Assembly: GCF_035582795.1 (NCBI RefSeq) | Contig: NC_134367.1 | Span: forward strand, 108,486,062-108,550,061 | DNA from: Mycteria americana | Lineage: Eukaryota > Chordata > Aves > Ciconiiformes > Ciconiidae | DNA: 64,000 nt | Reading direction: 5' to 3' | In this document: piece after piece, positions 1-11,300 of the stretch | Layout of the letters: every line of letters starts with the position of its first letter | Numbering within the stretch: the first letter of the stretch is position 1 | Program-made: the position numbers and the translations under genes | The notes under the pieces: generated by a model | Seen by the model: the letters and a program-made list of their open reading frames with translations, nothing else | Told to the model about the DNA's origin: nothing | Database searches by the model: none

Positions 1-3000
1 TGCTGCTGATGCAAAAAACCTAGGAGGACAAACCAAGGGAAAGAAATGATAAAGCACTGCTGCAGGGGGAGGCCCATTCTGCCACAGACTGTAAATATTC
101 CGGGTTCAGTGCGGGCTGCAGTGCCCAGCGTACCCGAGAGAGCAGGAGCAGCAACGTGGGCAGCACAAGATGGCACGGGGGGCAGAGTGCTGCTCTCTCC
201 TCATTGCATGCAAAGGCATCGGCCTCCCAGTTCTCATGTCCTCCACAGATGTGGCTGCAGGATGTGCAGATGTTGTGTGCGGCAAGCATGGGTGCTGTCA
301 GACACAAGGCCCACTGTCACCTCTTGCTGATTATTTGGGAAAAAAGTCCCCTTTCTACTTACTGTATGTTCAGTCTTGGACCACAGAAGTAAAGTGCATG
401 GGGTTCAGTCTTCTTTTGGGCTAATTAAATTATCATTTAGTTTCTTGAGAAAGGATACCCACTACCTTTCCTTCTGAAGAAACCCAAAATATAAATTTAT
501 CTTGGGTGTTTGGTTTTTTTTTTAATAAATTATTTATAGTTTTTAAATTATGTAGTGAAAAAAAGGCATTTAGAAGATGAGACAGAGTGGCAGGTTGTTG
601 TTCTTGCCAGCACTGCAAACAAACTGAGGCAATGCCCCTTGTGCTGGAAACCGACAGGCAGACCTGTGAGGATGAAATCGCATTTTAAAACTGAATATGG
701 AAGGCAGAAAATCCTCTCAAGAAAATCTGGCTGCGTTAACAGATGGAAGTAATTTCCTCCTTGTTACATATTCTAGAGCAGGCAGATATTTGATTTACAT
801 CTGCTCTCTCCTAGTAACATAAAATATGGTTTGGTGACACAGTCTCAACGAAGAAACTGGAGGTCAGGGAACAATCACTTTCTCACTCATAATTTAATAC
901 GAAGATATTCAGGCATATTTAGGATACTTAGGCATCCAAAGATGAAGACAGCGCCGCGCTGGATTTAAAAAGTGTCTAAGAGGGAACTGTCTTGCTTTCA
1001 CTTGCTTGTCAGTGCCTAGAGCAGCCAAAGGCTGTCGATGACCTGTTGCACGGCCCTATGTTGTGAAGGCTTAAATGAACGCAGAGTACCACAATGCACC
1101 CAGTCAGCCTCAATTCACTGCAAATAGTATAATGCAAGTAAAATCAGAGAGCTGGGTGGAGTTTCCAGAGTCCAATTTTGCTCTAAAGGAGTGTAATGCT
1201 AAACCCCACCTTCCCTGGGAGCACATGGCCTTTCTCCTGCTTCTGGGAATCACGAGATGGGGAATCCGACTGCACGGTCAGAAAGAGCTCGTTGCCAAAA
1301 GGGGCTCAGTGGTCCCAGTTCCCATCCATTTCACTGGAAGCTGAGAGCAGTGTATATATCAGTATATCCAGAGCCTCTTGTCTGCAACAGCACCTAGATT
1401 CAAAATCTCAGGGAACAGGAGACTGCCAGACCAGAGAAAACTGACATTAAACTACCTTTAATGATGCCTCTTCTTGGTAATTCTTCCCCAACCTTTTCCA
1501 TAAAATAGAGAGAACATTATCATCTAAGTCTTGTCGTAGATATGTGTATCTCCAGTAAGATGTATTTGTGACAGATCAGCCCAGCACCATAAGCCTAACT
1601 GAAATGCTGGACTCTTTACAACTGCCATGATGTCCTTTTTAATGCCAGGCTTCAGCACTTCTGTAGCTGTGTCTAAACTGCACGCTGCTGCAATGTGAAT
1701 GGATACGTAAGTGAACCTGGTCAGTGACGGCGGCACTTCTCCTCCCGGGTGGTTGCCCAAAACCCATTGAAAAACCAGGCAGTGGGTGTACCAGCAGGCA
1801 GCTGGCTTTGCCAGTTGGACTAACCCTCACTTTTGCTGCAGTACTTCAGTAAAAGCCAATTATACCAAACGTCAGGAACGTCTGTATCAGTGATAGACTG
1901 CAGGCATTTATAGTCTTCATCAATGAACAGGCTAAGCTAAACTAAATTGTTCTGCTAAACTTTTTAGTAAGTAATTAACCCTGAATTATTAACAACAGGC
2001 AGCTATGGTAATGGTTATGAAAGAAATAACAACCGGTTGCAGAGTTATTAATATGAGAGCACTGAACTAGGCAGACGAACAGCATGTGCTGCCATGGAGT
2101 TATTAGAAGGGACAATGGTGGCAAGTGCGATCTCCTGCAGGGTGGTACAGTTCCAGGGGGCTGAGATAGCTGCTGAAAGACACTTGCTTTGGCAAGAGCA
2201 GCATGTACTCGGCGGTAGATGGATGGAAGTCAGAAGCGGATGGTAATAAGGAGCGTTAAAAATAAATCTAGCCTAATTAGGTTAAAAAAAAAAAAGATGT
2301 GAACCTGACAGCTCAGCAACTGGCAACTGTTTAGTTCGAGCAGTTATCCTGGGGACAAGAAATTCATACTGCAGCACTAGGAAGCGGACAGATGAAGTGA
2401 CCTGCTGTGCACCCTGTGCTCCCTAACTGGACCGTATCAGTGTCTATTTTCTGAAGCTGTGAGCTCACCAGATTCAGAAAGGAGGGTCTCTTTAAAATGT
2501 CTTACCTTGAAACACCCTAAAATACTAGCTAATTCTTAAAAATCTTGGCTACTGTGTTTGTATAGGAGCATTCATGTGCACCTGTGAATTCTGGGCCAGT
2601 GAAGGATCATGAGCTGACAGGCTTGGGACCGAGGCATATAGATACATCGTGCATACAGTAATGTGGGCTCCCCTCGGTGTTCCTCTCTAACCATTTTCAT
2701 GGACCATTTGTCAGCAGAGTGAGGAGCTCCATGTCCCTTCTTGTCCTCTCTGCTGAGAATGTAAATGAGGACGGCAAATAAGAGCAAGCTCTTATGAGGG
2801 AGGGAACATGTCCTGCTGGGTACTGCACTGCAATTAAGCAACTTGTTTCACTTCCCAGCATGACTGAGGTGCAGGATGAAACTGGAACAACAGTATTAGT
2901 TAGGAAAAAAAAAAGGAGAAAGGGAGCAGAAGGATAAGCAGCGGGGAAACAGAAGGCAAACACAGTAAAATGGAAAAAGTGGATCCAAACCAAAGCCAAG

Positions 3001-4409
3001 GCCCTTATTGCAAGCAGAGCCAGTCTGACCACTGAAATGCAGAGGTGATGGAAAAGAGCTGCTGGACCCTCAAACCAAGAAGCTTGACTCCCTTGCCTGC
3101 CTCTTGACTTTCTTTCGAACCAGTTGTATTAAGAAAACAGCTTCCTCTGTTCTTACTGGAGAACATGGGGAACTTATCCATGTACCCCCTGGACTTTATT
3201 AAAATTTAAGCAGCTTTTCTTCCTTCTCCAAGTTTCTGTGTCGTATATTTTACCAGGTGAATCCAGTTTTCCTGGGTTACAAAATCCCCACGTAGCAGCT
3301 CCCCCTGCCCTGCAGGACAGTCCCTTTGCCTTGCTGAGGAAAGCTGCCTCAAGAATCCCAGTCAGCCTTATCCGTCCAGTTTCTGTATGGGGCCTATTTG
3401 AATTATTAAAAGTCTTCTCTGATACCTGGACAGCAAATAATTTAATCTCAAGCTAATGCCCTTTCTGTTATTGTTAAATAACATATCTTACTGTCCTGGA
3501 AAAGGTAGAGCTGGAAGAATGGGCTGCACGCTACTATATAATGGTAGTGACAAGAGAAATCTTCTAGTGCATGAAAGAAGTTATATACATTAATCTCGGG
3601 GGAGGAGGATTTGTCTGTCTCTTCTGGCTGCACACCCTGGCCTGGGAGAGCGATAGGCAAAGCAGGGCCTGTCTCTCCTCCGCTGTAGTGCAATTATTTT
3701 GGGAACTGTGTCGAAGGGACTGGACATGCCCTTGACAATGGGAGATACTCCTGGCTTTGGGGCAGATGTTTACTGGCTTTCTAGTTCTTCTTGCCCTGGA
3801 GTCCTTCCTGAGAATCCACGGGAGAGCGAGAACAGGAGCTTGAGATGTGCTGCTCTCATCTGTGCTACTCCTCCTCTGACAGCTGACGTGGTAAGCTATG
3901 CTACCATCTGCAGCACAGCGCAGAGAGGAATAAACAGCTTTTGTGGCATGGGAAGCAAGTTTTGCATAAACATGACAATGGTCTCTGTGCTCCAGTGCCT
4001 GAGCTGCTGTTTTTCCTTGAACTCAATAGGTATCTTCAGATAATTGCCGAGAGAGGATTTACTTCACCTAATGCACAGGGAGTATTAGAAGGGCTGCATT
4101 CATTTAACTGCCTAAGATAGACACGGAGACCAGAAAATCCCAAATTTGGATTTGTCACAGAACAAAATTCTGAAATCAATGTCACTTAATGTAACAGGGT
4201 TTAATTCACAGGATTTTACTGGAGTTCAGCCCATGCTACACGAAAAGCTTCTGTTGGTGGAATAGAGAGTATTTCTGGCTGTGATTTTGATGACTGCTGA
4301 CCAGTTTGCCCAGTACCATCAGTTTGGAATTAGTCTGTATGGGGAAAACCATGCATCAGCCAAGTTTAGTTCTCACAAGCTGGGACTCACACAAAAACAG
4401 AATGAGAAG
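1..4409. other. intergenic DNA downstream of SUSD4, no gene seen
   Basis: Only short overlapping frames occur, none with a recognisable domain, signal peptide or consistent splice sites. There are A-rich tracts near 2283-2294 and 2906-2915. I recognise no RNA gene or repeat family here. Confidence 0.6.
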
Positions 4410-4925
4410 GGGCCCCAAAGCTCATGTAGTGCATCCCACCCCAGTGTTTTCCTGGCTCCTATTTATTTAAAACAGTCTTTAAAAATCTCTCATAAAGAGA
4501 GGTTTTTGACAGTGTCCTCAGACCATCTCTCCTTGCTTGTAACCATCACTGTGGCTAGAAGGTTTTTCCTAATATCTAACCTAATGCTCTCAAGCTGCCA
4601 TTAAGCCTATTATTCCTGTCCTACTTATATGGATAATTCCCTTCTTTGCAAAATATGCTTCTTACAGGAGACCAAATTTCTGTGTCCCCTTTGGCCTTCT
4701 GTTGTTCACACTGAACACTACATGATCTCTAACATGACCTGTGAGGACAGGCTTTTCCAAACTTCTAATAATTCTTGATTCTCTCTGCTCGGCTTCCCTC
4801 CAGCTACTTCACATTTCCCTTGAAGAGGAAAAACTTTGCTCCACATTTGACACACTGCTCTAGCTGAAGCCTTACTAGTGCTGAGTGGAGCTGAAGGATT
4901 GCTTCATGCATTTTATAAGTTATAG
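4410..4925 (-). mobile_element. ancient CR1-type LINE fragment (3' part)
   Basis: The plus strand follows, in order, the wording typical of antisense CR1 3' ends: ggtttttcctaatatctaac, then the attcctgtcctactt segment, the cttccctccagcta segment, and gccttactagtgctgagtgg near 4870-4885. The CR1 sense strand is therefore minus. The copy is heavily diverged and riddled with substitutions and small deletions, so it is an old relic with no intact frame. The assignment rests on remembered consensus, and the ends are approximate. Confidence 0.7.
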
Positions 4926-7314
4926 TTCTGTGTAAACATCCCTGTATTGACATTTAACATTTTCACGACAGCCAGGTCCTGTTGACTCATGCTCAGGTTG
5001 TGGTTCACTCCCTGCAGAGCTGCTGTGAGACCTTGGATCCCCACCCTTCCCCCAGCACCCTGCAGGAGAAGCCTGCGTTCGTAAGTCAGTGTTGAAGGCT
5101 GACACATTGCTCCTCCTCCTTTTTCACTTTTAGAAATATTGGCACGCTGCAGCCAGTTCTTGTTTTTCTTTCCTGGAGTTCTCAGTCCATAGCCTTTCCT
5201 CCCTCTGCCGAAGGCACACGGGTTGTCCATCTTCACTAACGTGCTGCTTCTCCCCTCACCAACAAGGGTTTTCTCTTTTTTTTTTTATTCACATCCCATT
5301 AGCTCAAGCGAAAACGGCTTATGATCTGCATAAGTTGCACTCATCCTCCCATCTGGTTTCATTTGCACGGCAAACATACTGTCATGATCTTAGCAGCTCT
5401 CCAGTCTCTTGGGGCCCTAAGAGTACCAGCCCTCCTGAAGGTTTGGCTGCCGGGGCTCAGGGAGTGCTCGAGGCTGGCCTGAGGTCTTGGGCCAGGGAGC
5501 TGCGGGATTGTCCAGGCTGGCAGGGTAGCCGGGGAGCTGGGCAGGCTGGGCGGCACCTGGAGGCAGCCCTCAGCCCAGGGCATCAGCTTGTGGGTCGGGG
5601 CATGGGCACAGATCTGGGGGCAGGCAGACCTTTCATGAGAATTCAAGCCCCATGTGGAAAAAAAATAAGCAGCAGAAAGAGTCCTCTTTCCCCCCAGATA
5701 TTCAAGCATGCAAAAACTCCAAACTCAACCACACAAGTAATCCCCCCAAAACAACCTTTCAGGAAGTCTTATACATCATAAGCAAAAAATGGTAAAAACC
5801 TCTCGTTTACCTTTGCAAGTTATATTTAGTACGGTGCTATCAAAGGACTATCAAGCAATATTAATATATCAATGTTTTCTAATGTATTTGCAGTTCTGCA
5901 CTTTTTAAAATAAAATGGTCTAATAAGCCATAAATTTACATTTCTTAAGTTACCCTGTCTGGCTCCCTTAACAAAATGACTGCAATACAATACAGTACTG
6001 TAAATCTGTAAAACCGTAGAGCTCCAAATATTAATCAGAAGCTTTCCTAACAGAAATTAATAAATGGAAGTGCAGAAATTTAATAAGGAATGAAATTTCA
6101 CAAGCTGTTAAAAGACCAGCAAAGACAGATTTCATAGTATTTTATAGGGCATCTAAAGTAAGTTCAATACTTTTCAATGACATTACGAAACAAAAATCAC
6201 TTAACTGACTGTAGGCTTGAGATGTGCTTCAGTTCAAGGTTGGTATTTCAGCACTCTTGTCTTGTTTGCTGGGGTGGCAATCCTGAACTTCAGTTGGTAG
6301 TGCAAACACCTCTGGAAAGCATGGGACCTAAAAAGGAAGGGGTAGCAAAGAAAATACTAATACCCAATAGATACGGCTCTGGGATAAACCTGAAGGTACG
6401 ATTGCAATTGAGACAATTTCAGCAAATTCAGTAAATTCAGACAAATCCAGTAAATCTTATGTAAGCAAGAATAGAGGATAATGTGGAGTACGTCTTATGT
6501 TTCAATACCGATCACTACATTCTCATCAATGATACCGTAGAATAATTGAGATTATTGTAATAATTGCCTCTCCATTACACAGGTTTTTATCTCCATTTGC
6601 TTCTTGCTGTCATATACAGTTGCTGACAGGATGCTAATAAACACTTTCTTGAATGGCTGCAGCATATCTATCATTCTACTAGCCTGACTCATAAGTGAGG
6701 CCACTAGATGCTACCACAATACAAATAAATAATTAAACAATCATGAAAAAATAACAGAGCAACTTGTAGCGATCCTCTATTTAGAGCAAGAGAGATATTA
6801 TTGGTTTCCTTTGTACATAAAATCAGAACTCAGTCTCATTTTTCCTTTGGTTTGGATTAGCCCACATGATGGCAATCTCTATCATTAACATACGGCGAGT
6901 TCTTCCTTAAACACTGCCAGTTTAACATGTTTCGTTTGCGCAATACCAAAAATAAGAGGAGAAAATCTGCTTGGCTTTCATTAGTGTATGAAACAGCCAG
7001 GAATTTTCCTGACAAATATGGAATAGCCTGTAACACCACAAAGGTGAACCGTTCATACAGGCTTTAGCACAATGCTCTGGCGCAGAGGAGAGAAAAGCCC
7101 ACAGCAGCATCTATAGAAGCCGTGCCACTGCTGCACCCGTTTCACGTGCTGTGCTTATCCAAAACCCCTCTGTCCCTTCATAGCTGGATAATGACTATAA
7201 AGCTGAAAATGCTACAGACCAGGTGTTCTGCTGCCATCTCAACCTTCAGGCGGGAGCAGGTGAAACAAGTGAGGAAGGGAAAAAAAGGCCAACTACACAC
7301 AGTCGGGTAAGTCA
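4926..7314. other. intergenic DNA between CR1 relic and SUSD4 3' end
   Basis: The stretch starts with a poly-T tract near 5276-5286. It includes a GC-rich patch (about 5440-5640) that leaves overlapping frames of 148 codons on plus and 116 on minus with low-complexity Gly/Ala/Arg or Leu/Pro composition. The remainder is AT-rich. None of these frames resembles a known protein. Confidence 0.55.
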
Positions 7315-8326
7315 AAAGAACTGAAACTGAACTTTATTATTTTTTTTAAAAAGTATTCTACAATAATGGCTCAGAATACTACCACAACGTACAGGGACAA
7401 GGTAGTTCTCTGGGCTATGACTGTAGATTAGTATATATATATTTGTAAGAGCTAAAGAAAGGTTGAAGCAGGGCAGTTCAACATTTCTTAAGCACATATT
7501 TCATAATTTTAACATTTTCTAGATCTCTCATATTATAGCAGGATTTATCAAATGCAATGTAGTCACAGAAGTCTTGCATAAATACAAATATCGATACTTT
7601 ACCTTGAATATTGTATATGATATAAATTCTGCCTTACCTTTAAAAAAATCTCCAGATCATTACGTGACCTGGGAGTCTTTCCTTTTCTTTCTCTTTAAGA
7701 GTTTTTAAATATATATATATTTATATATATTTCCTATCATACATCAAAGTATATATGAATCCCATCATTTCTGTTATATTTTCTGCAGACATGGTCTGAA
7801 ACAAAATCACCAACAACTAAATCAAAAGCTTCCTGGTTAACATAGGAAAGCCAAAGAGGATCTTTCCTCTTTTTTTGCATTTCAGTACTAGTATTTTTTT
7901 AAACTTGTAAGGATTCTTCATAAACTAGAGGTCCATAGATCTAGTCTTTATAAGCAAATTTACATACTTTGACATGCTTTTGTGAGGCAGTTAGTATCAA
8001 AATCCAGTAGTATTTCTTACAGAACCATATGACTTTCTGCGATGCAGATATACATTTCATTTCTAAAAAGCCACAGTTCTTTTTCTACATCTGCTCTCAT
8101 CAAATCCCCAGGATTCATTCATAAAACTGCTGCTGTTCCAAATGCTGATGCTGTTATCCCCGCTGTGGGTTAAGATGTACACCCAATCTGGTGACATCAT
8201 CGCGTGGAAGATTGATAAGTAGGAAAATACCCTCCCCAAATCCACAGATAGTCTTTTCTATCTCTAAATCCTCATTATTCATGTCACCCAACAGTGCAAT
8301 GTGACGAAGACACGTCTCTGTGCAGG
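7315..8326 (-). other. SUSD4: SUSD4 3' UTR (probable extent)
   Basis: The stretch runs from the SUSD4 stop codon to just past the first AATAAA on the minus strand. It is AT-rich, with an AT dinucleotide run at about 7708-7730, and has no sustained coding frame. The 5' limit is certain; the 3' limit depends on the candidate polyadenylation signal, and longer forms using more distal signals cannot be excluded. Confidence 0.6.
7333..7338 (-). terminator. SUSD4: candidate polyadenylation signal AATAAA for SUSD4
   Basis: TTTATT on the plus strand reads AATAAA on the minus strand. It is the first such hexamer after the SUSD4 stop codon, about 1 kb downstream. A GT-rich element (TGTGTGTAG, at 7292-7300 on the plus strand) lies about 33 bases further on, the usual arrangement of signal, cleavage site and downstream element. 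Confidence 0.55.
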
Positions 8327-8355
8327 CTAAGGGTCTTCTTCCATCAAAGGAATCT
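8327..8355 (-). CDS. SUSD4: SUSD4 last coding exon: C-terminal EIPLMEEDP and stop
   Basis: Only 29 coding bases, missed by any length-filtered ORF search. The acceptor is a C/T-rich tract ending ...cccccctag before AGATTCC. With the G carried from the previous exon it reads E-IPLMEEDP and then TAG at 8327-8329. This acidic C-terminus matches the known end of SUSD4, which fixes both the exon and the reading frame of the tail. The exon continues without interruption into the 3' UTR. Confidence 0.94.
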
Positions 8356-11300
8356 CTAGGGGGAAAAAAGAAATAGCATTGATTGCTGATTGTAACTTCC
8401 CTTTATACTTTTGCAGAGTATTAGTATTAGCAATTCAGCAAAAATAGAAATGGACATTGCAAAAATCTGAACAAGACATACAGTGTCTCCAGTTCTAGAC
8501 CTACTTACGCTCTAACACCTATGTGAAAATTAACCTACTAAAACTACCCAGATTTTCTAAAACAATTTAGGCCCACAAAAACCTAAAGGCAAACATCCTT
8601 TCTACTACATTAATTAGTGAATCAGCATTCAGAGTAGGCGGAGACGTTTGCTGGCATTATCATAATTTCTCCCTCCTCCTTCCAGCTGTCCTCTTCCCCT
8701 TGTGATGCCATTACAAGTTAGCCCCAACCCTATGAAGCAGGCAGACTTCTTCCACCCAGACCTCTACCCACACTAAATTTAGGACACTGGGCTTCAGCTC
8801 TGCTACCGATAAATCACCCAGAGATCGCTTTGCCTGCTGACTCTCAGTGACTGTGGAGAGTAGGATCACAGCCACTCCTTTTAAACGTCTCCAAGGAAAG
8901 CTATCTAGTTTCCTTAGCACACTGAGCAGCACACCATACAGCTCCATCAGAACTCAATGAAATTATATCAATGCATGCTCAAGTTCGATTTAAATGCAGA
9001 CGATAATATATGGCCATCTCCCTTCTCATACATGGTCCTGTGGGTACGTTCCCCTTATGCTGTGACTCCCATGTCCATGGGTTAACGCATACATGCTTTA
9101 AACTGAACAGTTTGCTTTACACACAAACATGATGAGCTTGTTAATAAAGGCTGCTAATTTTGGCTTAGTATGAAAACATGATTTGCTTTCCATTTTAAGG
9201 AGAAAATCCTGTTCTTTGCTGTGAAAGCCATGGCATGTGAGGGAGTTGTGAGTGTAGGAGCTGATGAGCAGATGAACAGACCAACACAGGCAAGATGATG
9301 GTTGGTTTCGCTGCTGTACCCAGGTGCCTGCTGACATCCCTGTTGATGAGGCTGCTGTTATAGGGTCTGGACAAGAACCTTCTGGCCTGGGATTCAAATC
9401 CCTTGCACCACAGCTAGCAATGATGTATCACAGACAGGAAGCTCTATGACCATGGAGTAGCATGGTTTAAAAAATGTCCAAATTAAGATGTGGACAAAAC
9501 CATGGAGAAAGTAGGAGCAGATCAGCTGGGTTTATTCCTGCTCTGACAGTACCAACAAATGATGGCTCCTGTTTACGGACTCACCTATTGCACCTATGCA
9601 AGACTCACCATCTGCAATATCGATCCGCGGACTCGTGGACGCAGCCTCCCCGGCAGTGCTACGGGAGACGTCAGTTCGATCTGAACCAGGAAGCGCTGCC
9701 GCTTGGCACACTGGGGACGGGTACAAACTTTGGAGCAGTTCAGAGGAGCCCGACCTACTGTCACAGGTCTCAAATTCGCTAGGCAGCGTGTCTGCAATCC
9801 TGGGACCGGGGTAAGCAGGAGGATTCTGATCTTCTGTCTGCAAACTATGCCCCTGGTCTGTGGGAGCTGAGTATCCAGGTGCCAGAGCATTCAAGCCGCT
9901 GCTTACAGCTTCATCGTAGGAAGGCAGCATGACAGGAACGCCATCCACCACCACAAAGTCGGGGTCACCCATGGAGCCCTCCTGGTTGCCTCTACGTCAA
10001 ACACAGACGAGTTATCACAGAGAGCAGGCGCATGTCAGAAGCACCTCGGAGCAACTGCTGAACTTAAGTAAACACAGCACTTTCTAGTCATGCAAAATGA
10101 AGCTACAGGGTCATTAACATTCACAGAAATGTTTGCTTCACGGGTTTGCAAATCTCTGTTCAGGCTGACAGTCAGGTGGGATCTGTTACAATCAGAAAAA
10201 TGAAACCAGTAATGTGAAGAACAATTTCAAGAAGGGAGGAAAACAGGTGCTTGGAAGAGATAAGGAGCACCATTTGCTGTGCTGTGCACAGTAGGTATCA
10301 TGGATATGAGATCACAGATGTAGTTCACCAGTCAAGTGTCTGAACCCCTGGAAAAATGTGTGCTAGAGCACAAAAGTGTTTACAGCCCATGTAAACAGGC
10401 ACTGAGATGTCTACTACTGGATGACGGGGCTTTGGTGGCCAGATATGTGGCCTCCTTCAGGTCTTACTTTCAAAGGATGAAGGCTTTTTTAAGCAAAACA
10501 CTTCTACTAATTGGGAAGGTCTGTGAAACCCTAAAGTATCTGTTTAGTAGCCACTTAAATCACAGTAGAGTCCTAGCAGGAGGGAATTGCAGGTACCTTT
10601 AGGACATGAAAACGCCTGAAAAGGAGAGGACAGAAAGGCATTTCAATAAGCTAGACGAGAACCGGCTATAAAGCTATCCGTAGTGCAACCCGTTACCCTA
10701 AGGATCTTCCTAGTTATGTAAGTATATGTATACGACTGCCCATATACTGTATATATGCACATATATATGCATATACATTTACACATTACTTATATAATCT
10801 GTATACTTTTATGTACACATTTCTTTAACATTAAGATCACCAAGTCCTTTCTGCTGTGTATATTTACTGACAGACAGCTTTTTCATCTCTGTTTTCTGCA
10901 CATAGTAGAATAAAGACACGAGAAAAAGCAAGCGCCGGAGAGAAGGAGTCACACAGTGAAAGTCCATAGCAAACTGAGCAGACTGAAAACTAGAAACAAG
11001 TCTAAACCCAGATACAGTACTAGCTTTGCCTAAAACTCCGCATGCCTGCCTTTGTTTTTCCAGTTGTGATAATAATACCCACCTACCTGTCTCATGAGGA
11101 GTGCTGTGAGAATCAATGACAAATGCTCATAGCTGCACGGTATTTTATGGAAATAAAGGAAGATGTAGGAGATGTTTATGAATCGTGATGAAAATAATAC
11201 TCACGAAGGGAAAGCAAACTTTTAATATAAATTTGTCCATAGAGAAAAAGAAAATCTTTCTTCAAACTTACATTACTAAGTCTACAGTAGTTAAAAAATT

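Noticed and set aside
5335-5781. 148-codon plus-strand frame downstream of SUSD4
   Set aside because: GC-rich, low-complexity Gly/Ala/Arg composition with an equally open frame on the other strand; no domain.
9594-9890. 98-codon frame overlapping the SUSD4 tail exon, and a 102-codon frame opposite it
   Set aside because: Both are shadows of the SUSD4 coding frame in other frames; only the SUSD4 frame has conserved residues and correct splice phases.
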